Of a stretch of DNA of 64,000 nt, positions 58,322 to 64,000 are shown in pieces. The notes below the pieces were generated by a model. It had not been told where the DNA came from. It made no database searches and worked only from the letters and a program-made list of their open reading frames with translations. Position 1 is the first letter of the stretch; each line of letters opens with the position of its first letter. This DNA is from Zobellia roscoffensis (lineage in GTDB: Bacteria; Bacteroidota; Bacteroidia; Flavobacteriales; Flavobacteriaceae), in NCBI RefSeq assembly GCF_015330165.1, contig NZ_JADDXT010000002.1, forward strand, positions 1,920,504 through 1,984,503. The letters are read 5' to 3'. Made by a program: the position numbers and the translations under genes.

Positions 58322-59239
58322 CTAACCTTTCGCTTTTAGGTAGTCCGTCAACTTTTGAGGGCCTTCCAGTAAAACACGTACTACACGAAGCGTGCCATCA
58401 TCGGTAGTAGAAATTTGCCATTTTATTAATGAAATAGTTCCTTTTTCAATTTCAATACCCGTAATGCTGCGTGGGTGTACACAACTACCATCATTAAAAA
58501 ATGGAATGTCTCCAGGTTCTGGAAAACGGGGTCTATGGGTGTGGCCAACAATAGTAATTAAAAGGTTGTTTTTTAGTATCCACTTTTTAATTCTACGTTC
58601 AATTTTAATGAGTTCTTTGTAGTTTTTTGCGGGGCTTGTTGGGTCTGCAATGCCCCACACTTGCAAAGGTTTCCAAAGTGCGCGAACCAAAAAACGACTC
58701 CAGCGCCAAAAAGTATAATTCCACCAATCTGCTTGATGGCCATGAGTCAAGAAAATTTCTTGTTGTGTATTCTCATGCTTTAGTATAATGCCTTCGTGGT
58801 AGGTAATGCCTTCAAAAAGCTCTTTAGATTCTCCGTCTATAGGTTCAAAATAACTGCTTAGATTCTTCTTAACATACTCAGGGTCTTTATAAACCATGTC
58901 ATGGTTTCCCCAAATCATGTGTAATCTTCGGCTCCAATGAAATTTTCGCAACAGCTCATAAACATTCTTGTGAGCCTCAAAAATGGAATCGAAAAAACGA
59001 TTCTCCCAAAGCTCATCTCCATCGCCTATTTCGCAATAGTCAAAGCCTTCCTTGAAATAAAAGTTGAGGGCATGAAAGTAGATGTTCCGGTTGTTGGCAA
59101 AGTCATCTGCAAAGCTATTGTCACCTCTATGGCAGTCACTGAAGAGAATAAATTTCGATTCATCGTCAAAAGGGACCACTTTGGCATTTTGGTATGCTCT
59201 GGATAACCGGGTATTGGACGACATATTGTAAATTTGCAT
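58322..59239 (-). CDS. Calcineurin-like metallophosphoesterase (LpxH-like fold)
   Basis: About 305 residues. The metal-site motifs are all present: LFSDCHRGD (D-x-H), EIGDGDELWE, WGNHDMVY, LTHGHQADW and VGHTHRPRFPE. The arrangement resembles UDP-2,3-diacylglucosamine pyrophosphatase-like enzymes, though the W-rich insert (WWNYTFWRWSRFLVRALW) and the length suggest a distinct flavobacterial subfamily. No signal peptide. The substrate is unknown. The alternative start at 59224 (MSSNTRLS) is plausible. It is the first of a minus-strand run with the coiled-coil lipoprotein. Confidence 0.88.
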   Translation of the reverse strand: MQIYNMSSNTRLSRAYQNAKVVPFDDESKFILFSDCHRGDNSFADDFANNRNIYFHALNFYFKEGFDYCEIGDGDELWENRFFDSIFEAHKNVYELLRKFHWSRRLHMIWGNHDMVYKDPEYVKKNLSSYFEPIDGESKELFEGITYHEGIILKHENTQQEIFLTHGHQADWWNYTFWRWSRFLVRALWKPLQVWGIADPTSPAKNYKELIKIERRIKKWILKNNLLITIVGHTHRPRFPEPGDIPFFNDGSCVHPRSITGIEIEKGTISLIKWQISTTDDGTLRVVRVLLEGPQKLTDYLKAKG

Positions 59240-59333
59240 AAATATCTAAAAAAAGCGACGAAAGGCATAAACTTTGTTTTAACAAAGCAGTATTTTCTTT
59301 TGTAACTTTATAAAGGTATTTACGACTGATAGA

Positions 59334-61730
59334 ATGAGAATGGAGAAAAACTACGGAACAGATTTACCTATTACACAGCTCATAAGCTTTGATAAGCTTT
59401 TGCGGCAATATGATGTTATGGCTAAAAGTGATAATGTCACGGCGGCCAAAATGGCACAACGAATTTTAAAAACAGCAGAACCTTACCCGGAACTTCGGGA
59501 AGGTTTTAGTGATGCTTCTTTACTTAAGAAACATAAAGGTGTCATTAATATTATTTTACAGGATATTTTTTCAGAAGTCCTGACTAACAACGAGATAAAG
59601 ACGGCTTCTTTGCCGTACAACAATATCATTTTTAATTCCTCTAAACGATTTAGGAGAATATTAAAAGATGCGGGAGGTGATGATTTCATACCAGAAATGC
59701 GAAACTTACCAGAGCACCAAATGTATATTGTTGCATGTACGGTAATCCTGAATTTTCATTATGGTTTTAATTTTGATTTTAAGAGACCATTTTTCTATGA
59801 CATTCCTGATAAGAATGGAGTAATGCGTCACTATAGGATTCTATATAACGCAGATTTTATGGAAATTCTACCTACGGAAAAGGCAAAAGACCTTACTCAA
59901 CAAGATGTAGACGAATTGCTAGATAATTTTGATAATATAGAACTGTGGAAAGAGAAAATTCCGCCCAATAGTTTTATATCAAAAGGGTTTGTTATCTCTA
60001 ATATGTTCGATGTTACGGCTGAGCATTCTATTTCTGAGATAAAATCTGGTTTAATCGCTAACGACAAGAGTAATAGCGAGAGTTTTATGGTAGATCTAGA
60101 AGAAACTTTTAGATCTTTCTTTAATACACCCAATATTAGGGTAGGGCTTTCTCAATACAATTCCAAAGGCAACCAGTTTGAAAAGGTTTATGCAAAGGGT
60201 ATGGAGAGTTTTCTTTTGGGCGATGATGATACTATCCCATGTCAAGGAGCTTTGTGTGAGAATTCATATCACAAACTTTTAGTAGATAATAAATACTTTG
60301 CTATTTCTGATGTAGATCGCTATCATAAGATTTTAGTTGAGATGGGTGGAGAAATGACCTTGTTTAATAATCTTAAAAAACACGGTATAAAAAGCGCCAT
60401 TTTAGCTCCTATTGCACAAGAAGGAGAGCTCCTAGGGGTTTTGGAACTTGTAGCATATGAATCTAATGTTCTTAATAGTGTTAATGCCAATAAATTAGAA
60501 GATGTAATGCCCTTTATTGTTTCTGCTGTGTTACGTTCTAGGGCGGAGGAAGATAATTTGATTGATGCCGTTATACAGAACGAATGTACTTCGGTACATG
60601 ATTCTGTATACTGGAGGTTTGAAGAGGAAGCCAGACGTTTTATAAAGGATAATTTAGAAGGGCAGCAACCTGCTTTTAAGGAAATAGTATTTAAGGATGT
60701 TTATCCTTTGTACGGACAGATAGATATAAAAAATTCCTCACAAGCCCGTAATACAGCTATTCAGCGAGATTTGATGATTCAACTCTCTACAATAAACAGT
60801 GTGCTTGAAGCTTCTTGGCAGAAGAGCAAGTTGCCTATTTATGAAGAATTGATGTTTAGGGTAAATGGTCATGTAGATAGCATAAAAGAAACTCTTCATA
60901 CCAATAGTGAGCAGGCTATTTTTAATTTCGTATTGGAGGAAATTAATCCTGTTTTCTCTCATTTGAAGAAATCTGATGATGAGTTGAAAAATTTGATTCG
61001 CTTTTATGAATCTTCGGTAGACATGGGTACGGAGTCTTATTATGACCACCGTCGTAATTATGATGAAAGTGTTACTCAGATTAATATGAAGTTGGCTGCT
61101 TTAATGGATAAAAAGCAAAAAGGAGCCCAGGCCATGTTTCCGCATTATTTTGAGCGGTATAAAACAGATGGTGTTGAACATAACATGTACATTGGTGAAG
61201 AAATAGTTGGGGATCGTGATTTTGATATGCTTTACCTGAATAACCTTAGGTTGTGGCAGTTGCAAGTTATGTGCGAAATGGAAAATGCCCATTATGCGCT
61301 AAAACCTGAGCTTCCAGTGCCTTTAGATGTAGCTTCGCTTATATTGGTATATAGCACGTCACTTTCTATTCGCTTTAGAATGGATGAGAAGCGTTTTGAT
61401 GTAGACGGCACGTATAATGCCCGATATGAAATTATCAAAAAACGTATAGATAAGTCTTTTATAAAAGGAACCAACGAACGCTTGACTCAAGCGGGCAAGA
61501 TGGTTATTGTCTACTCTCAGAAAAAGGATGAGTTAGAATACCTTAGATACATCACTTTCCTTAGGTCAAAAGGTTACTTTACCGGAAAGGTAGAGATAGT
61601 TGAGTTAGAAGGGCTGCAAGGTGTAAGTGGTTTAAAAGCCATACGCGCAGACATTCTTTATAAGACAAAAGATAACGATTCGGAAAGGACCTATACGTAC
61701 GAGGATCTTATGAATGAGTTAAAATCTTAA
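59334..61730 (+). CDS. GAF-domain protein of unknown function (flavobacterial type)
   Basis: 798 residues, cytoplasmic, no membrane segment. A GAF-like domain (about 245-400) is visible in RSFFNTPNIRVGLSQYNSKG to KKHGIKSAILAPIAQEGELLGVLELVAYES. The N-terminal 240 residues and the C-terminal half are helical with no recognised catalytic motif; no kinase, GGDEF or phosphatase signature. Probably a ligand-sensing scaffold or regulator. Convergent with the HD-PycTM gene, with a bidirectional hairpin between. A weak promoter box TAACTTTA lies at 59303-59310. Confidence 0.75.
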   Translation: MRMEKNYGTDLPITQLISFDKLLRQYDVMAKSDNVTAAKMAQRILKTAEPYPELREGFSDASLLKKHKGVINIILQDIFSEVLTNNEIKTASLPYNNIIFNSSKRFRRILKDAGGDDFIPEMRNLPEHQMYIVACTVILNFHYGFNFDFKRPFFYDIPDKNGVMRHYRILYNADFMEILPTEKAKDLTQQDVDELLDNFDNIELWKEKIPPNSFISKGFVISNMFDVTAEHSISEIKSGLIANDKSNSESFMVDLEETFRSFFNTPNIRVGLSQYNSKGNQFEKVYAKGMESFLLGDDDTIPCQGALCENSYHKLLVDNKYFAISDVDRYHKILVEMGGEMTLFNNLKKHGIKSAILAPIAQEGELLGVLELVAYESNVLNSVNANKLEDVMPFIVSAVLRSRAEEDNLIDAVIQNECTSVHDSVYWRFEEEARRFIKDNLEGQQPAFKEIVFKDVYPLYGQIDIKNSSQARNTAIQRDLMIQLSTINSVLEASWQKSKLPIYEELMFRVNGHVDSIKETLHTNSEQAIFNFVLEEINPVFSHLKKSDDELKNLIRFYESSVDMGTESYYDHRRNYDESVTQINMKLAALMDKKQKGAQAMFPHYFERYKTDGVEHNMYIGEEIVGDRDFDMLYLNNLRLWQLQVMCEMENAHYALKPELPVPLDVASLILVYSTSLSIRFRMDEKRFDVDGTYNARYEIIKKRIDKSFIKGTNERLTQAGKMVIVYSQKKDELEYLRYITFLRSKGYFTGKVEIVELEGLQGVSGLKAIRADILYKTKDNDSERTYTYEDLMNELKS

Positions 61731-61738
61731 GGTTTTTT

Positions 61739-61770
61739 CTGAGCTATAGAATTTAAATCCTTTAGCTCAG
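61739..61770 (+). terminator. Intrinsic terminator between the GAF and HD-PycTM genes
   Basis: CTGAGCTA (61739-61746) and TAGCTCAG (61763-61770) form a perfect 8-bp stem, followed by AACTAATTTTTT. It best serves the plus-strand gene. Confidence 0.8.
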
Positions 61771-61780
61771 AACTAATTTT

Positions 61781-62983
61781 TTATGTGGGCAGTTCAATTA
61801 TTCTTTCTGGACCGTAAAATTTCAGTGCTACAAAAAATGCAATCACAGAGAGGGTCATACCAATCATAAAAATGGTATAGGTCCATCGTAATAATTTATA
61901 TTTCCTATCTAAAACCACCCCTAAAAAGTAAAGGTCTTTTGTTAAAGAATCATAGACATATTTTTGGTCTTTAATGAGTTCTTGAATGGCCCACTCATAA
62001 TCTTCAAGCTTCATTTTATGAAAATTTCCAAAGAACAGTAGGTTTACCTTCTTTTGGTTTACATCTTCTTTGGTAAACTCACCAGTTGTAACGTTAGGCC
62101 TAGTTGCCAAGACAGACATTATCATGGACACAACACTAAAAAGAACAAAAATACCCGCAGGGATAACCAAGTAATCATTAGATGGGTTATCTAATTTTGG
62201 AATAAGATTGGTAAGCATCAATGAAATAATAATGGCATTTACAGATAAAAGAATATTCGCCTTTGTATCTGCAATGTCACTTAATTTCAAATGATTACGC
62301 ATGGTAACACGGAACATGGTCTGTATGCCTCGTTCCGGGCTCTGGTTTTTTAATTTAACCTTAAGTTCCTCTTTTTTACGTGTTTTATTTTGTTTCTTAT
62401 CCTGTTTTATTAGTTTTTTAAGGTTGTCATCTTTTCCTTGTTGCCAGTTCTTAATGGCATAATCCGTATAAAAGCGATGCTCCGTTTGAAACATTTTAAT
62501 ATTGCTACGGCGCCATTCTTTTGGAGAAATTTCGGCGATACCCAAAAGACGTAGTTCCTCCCGTAGCATTTCACAGGTTTGATCATAACTAGACTGTGCC
62601 AAGTGAGATGCATCTGCATCTCTCATAATTTCTTCCATCAAATTTTGTGGCTCATAACCTCTTTTCGTGGCCATGATCAAACTGCATATAGTTTCAATAG
62701 TCTGTGATTCGCAATTTTGCTCAGTAAGAAACTTCCTAGCTATAGCGCAACTGCTTTCTTCGTGATTCTCAACACCTTTTGTGTAGCCTGTATCATGTAG
62801 CCATGCAGCAAGAGTTATTGCATCCCTATCAATGGCGTTTAAATTATAGAAATCAAGCAATTCTTTAGTACTTTTGACCACTCGCTGTGTATGTCTAAGA
62901 TTATGATACAAATAGTTGGTATCTAAATCTTTGACTAGCAGGTTAATTGCAAATTCTTCGGTTTTCGATAGTAAATCCGGCAT
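61781..62983 (-). CDS. HD-domain phosphohydrolase fused to a Pycsar-type PycTM effector domain
   Basis: 400 residues. An N-terminal HD domain (about 20-150) has YHNLRHTQRV (H27, H31), AWLHDTGY (H63-D64), NHEESS (H74) and RDADASHL (Asp122/124), so metal-dependent phosphohydrolase activity is likely. A basic linker (about 180-212) leads to a C-terminal domain (about 215-395) with SDIADTKANILLSVNAIIISLML, a second membrane helix, the LLFFGNF motif and a third membrane helix (367-389), matching the PycTM effector fold of Pycsar anti-phage systems. No cyclase was seen in the window. The gene is divergent from the metallophosphoesterase at 63023, 39 bases away. Confidence 0.85.
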   Translation of the reverse strand: MPDLLSKTEEFAINLLVKDLDTNYLYHNLRHTQRVVKSTKELLDFYNLNAIDRDAITLAAWLHDTGYTKGVENHEESSCAIARKFLTEQNCESQTIETICSLIMATKRGYEPQNLMEEIMRDADASHLAQSSYDQTCEMLREELRLLGIAEISPKEWRRSNIKMFQTEHRFYTDYAIKNWQQGKDDNLKKLIKQDKKQNKTRKKEELKVKLKNQSPERGIQTMFRVTMRNHLKLSDIADTKANILLSVNAIIISLMLTNLIPKLDNPSNDYLVIPAGIFVLFSVVSMIMSVLATRPNVTTGEFTKEDVNQKKVNLLFFGNFHKMKLEDYEWAIQELIKDQKYVYDSLTKDLYFLGVVLDRKYKLLRWTYTIFMIGMTLSVIAFFVALKFYGPERIIELPT

Positions 62984-63022
62984 GAAAAATTGTTTATGGT
63001 TCCAAATTACAAAATATTGAGA

Positions 63023-64000
63023 ATGAATGGTATTCTATTGCGTAAACATTTTACTTTAATAGCGCTGGTTTCTCTATTGGCAAGTTGCGCTACTTCTAAA
63101 ACTAAATATGTAAGTGAGGCAGGAAAAGAGGATGTTGTTACCTCAAAAGAAGTTGCACATACGTTTTTTTTAATAGGGGATGCAGGTCTATCTCCTATGA
63201 ACGGGATGAATGATGCGCTTAAGATTTTTAAAGATAAATTAGATACTGCGGACAAAAATAGTACAGCACTATTTTTAGGGGATAATATCTACCCAGCAGG
63301 TCTTCCTGATCCTATTGATTCTACTGCAGCCTATATTAAGGCTAAAAATGACCTTGACGCCCAATTAAAAACATTGGAAAATTTTAAAGGAAAACCCATT
63401 TTCATTCCTGGTAACCATGATTGGTATACTGAAGGTCTTGTAGGTTTAAAGCGAGAACAGGACTATATTCAAGAACATTTAGATAGTGACGAGGTTTTTT
63501 TTCCTGAAGATGGGTGTCCTATAAAGACTATTGAAGTCAATGATAAAGTAGTTATAATAGCAATAGATACAGAATGGTACCTAACAAATTGGAACCATCG
63601 TCCGGATATCAATGATAAATGCGATATCAAGACCCGCGATAGATTTTGGTTAGAACTGGAGGATGAAATTAAGGATAACCGGCAGCGCACTACTATAATA
63701 GCCGCGCACCACCCAATGTTCAGTTATGGTACGCATGGCGGGCAATTTTCATTGAGGTCACATTTCTACCCTAAAGGTAATATTGGGCCGCTTCCAATAC
63801 TTGGTACTTTTATAAATGTTTTGAGAAGAACAACGGGAGCATCTGTTGAAGATATGCAGAACAAGCGGTATACGGAGTTGAGAAAACGCTTGTTGACTTT
63901 GGCACAGTATTCCAATAAGGTAATTTTGGCATCGGGTCATGAACATACGCTACAATATATCGTGGAGGAGAATACACCACAGATTGTGAGCGGTTCAGGT
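63023..64000 (+). CDS. Metallophosphoesterase lipoprotein, C-terminus cut by the window
   Basis: 326 codons are visible and the frame remains open at the window end. A lipoprotein signal (MNGILLRKHFTLIALVSLLASC) is followed by calcineurin-like motifs IGDAGL, LGDNIYPAG, GNHDWY, AAHHPMFSYG and GHEHTLQYI. The active site therefore looks complete. Larger flavobacterial homologues continue into a BamA-like surface-antigen barrel, but this cannot be checked here. An in-frame ATG at 62996 would extend the signal by nine residues; 63023 gives the better signal peptide. It is divergent from the HD-PycTM gene. Confidence 0.85.
   Translation, partial: MNGILLRKHFTLIALVSLLASCATSKTKYVSEAGKEDVVTSKEVAHTFFLIGDAGLSPMNGMNDALKIFKDKLDTADKNSTALFLGDNIYPAGLPDPIDSTAAYIKAKNDLDAQLKTLENFKGKPIFIPGNHDWYTEGLVGLKREQDYIQEHLDSDEVFFPEDGCPIKTIEVNDKVVIIAIDTEWYLTNWNHRPDINDKCDIKTRDRFWLELEDEIKDNRQRTTIIAAHHPMFSYGTHGGQFSLRSHFYPKGNIGPLPILGTFINVLRRTTGASVEDMQNKRYTELRKRLLTLAQYSNKVILASGHEHTLQYIVEENTPQIVSGSG

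Noticed and set aside
59303..59310. TAACTTTA as a firm promoter for the GAF gene
   Set aside because: One mismatch to TAnnTTTG and no TTG at the right spacing; mentioned only in the gene entry.

Overview
The window looks like chromosome of a marine-type member of the Flavobacteriaceae (phylum Bacteroidota). The evidence is a low-GC composition, repeated TAnnTTTG -7 promoter elements, a type IX secretion (T9SS) C-terminal sorting domain, SusC/SusD and other TonB-dependent receptors, a hybrid-two-component-like propeller regulator, and a YumC-type ferredoxin reductase beside an adrenodoxin-like ferredoxin. No phage, transposase or CRISPR array was seen. Family names below are recognised from motifs; no database search was run.

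Layout. 1-8 kb: housekeeping genes on the minus strand (partial HTTM protein, ribF, pth, rplY, prs) surround a plus-strand secreted T9SS metalloprotease and an overlapping lipoprotein gene. 8.2-11.3 kb: tRNA-Leu(CAA), a TetR regulator with a secreted alpha/beta hydrolase, and a HipA-like kinase/DUF3037 pair. 11.3-17.8 kb: a structured leader before a soluble PAS histidine kinase, a Crp-type regulator with pirin, an ACT-domain protein, and a GntP permease with an SGNH esterase. 17.9-23 kb: an ABC exporter, then an Fe-S operon (mrp, nifU-like, ferredoxin reductase, ferredoxin) interrupted by a four-helix-bundle (IVP-type) gene with terminal inverted repeats. 23.4-34.7 kb: a TolC/HlyD/MacB-like efflux operon divergent from its probable sigma-54 response regulator and histidine kinase. 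34.7-43.4 kb: an alkyltransferase-like protein, a LysE-type exporter, trmB, and a PhoR/PhoB-like pair divergent from a TonB receptor plus a lipoprotein with a 300-residue internal duplication.

43.4-56 kb: a remnant of a polymorphic-toxin tail with an Imm11-like immunity gene lies directly behind a terminator. It is followed by an operon-like SusC-SusD-phosphodiesterase/alkaline phosphatase-acyltransferase locus with a propeller regulator whose kinase and receiver domains appear catalytically dead. 56-64 kb: a DUF1348 gene under the same operator as the TetR gene 48 kb away, a DUF1684 protein, a coiled-coil lipoprotein, two metallophosphoesterases (one cut by the window end), a GAF-domain protein, and an HD-domain/Pycsar-effector (PycTM) fusion without a visible cyclase.

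Most noteworthy are: (i) three copies of an 18-bp palindrome (TTACCGAACGTTTGGTAA type) defining a TetR regulon of tetR, hydrolase and DUF1348; (ii) the HD-PycTM fusion; (iii) the pseudo-kinase hybrid regulator coupled to a phosphatase-centred SusCD locus; (iv) the orphan toxin-tail/immunity cassette; and (v) the IVP element inside the Fe-S operon.
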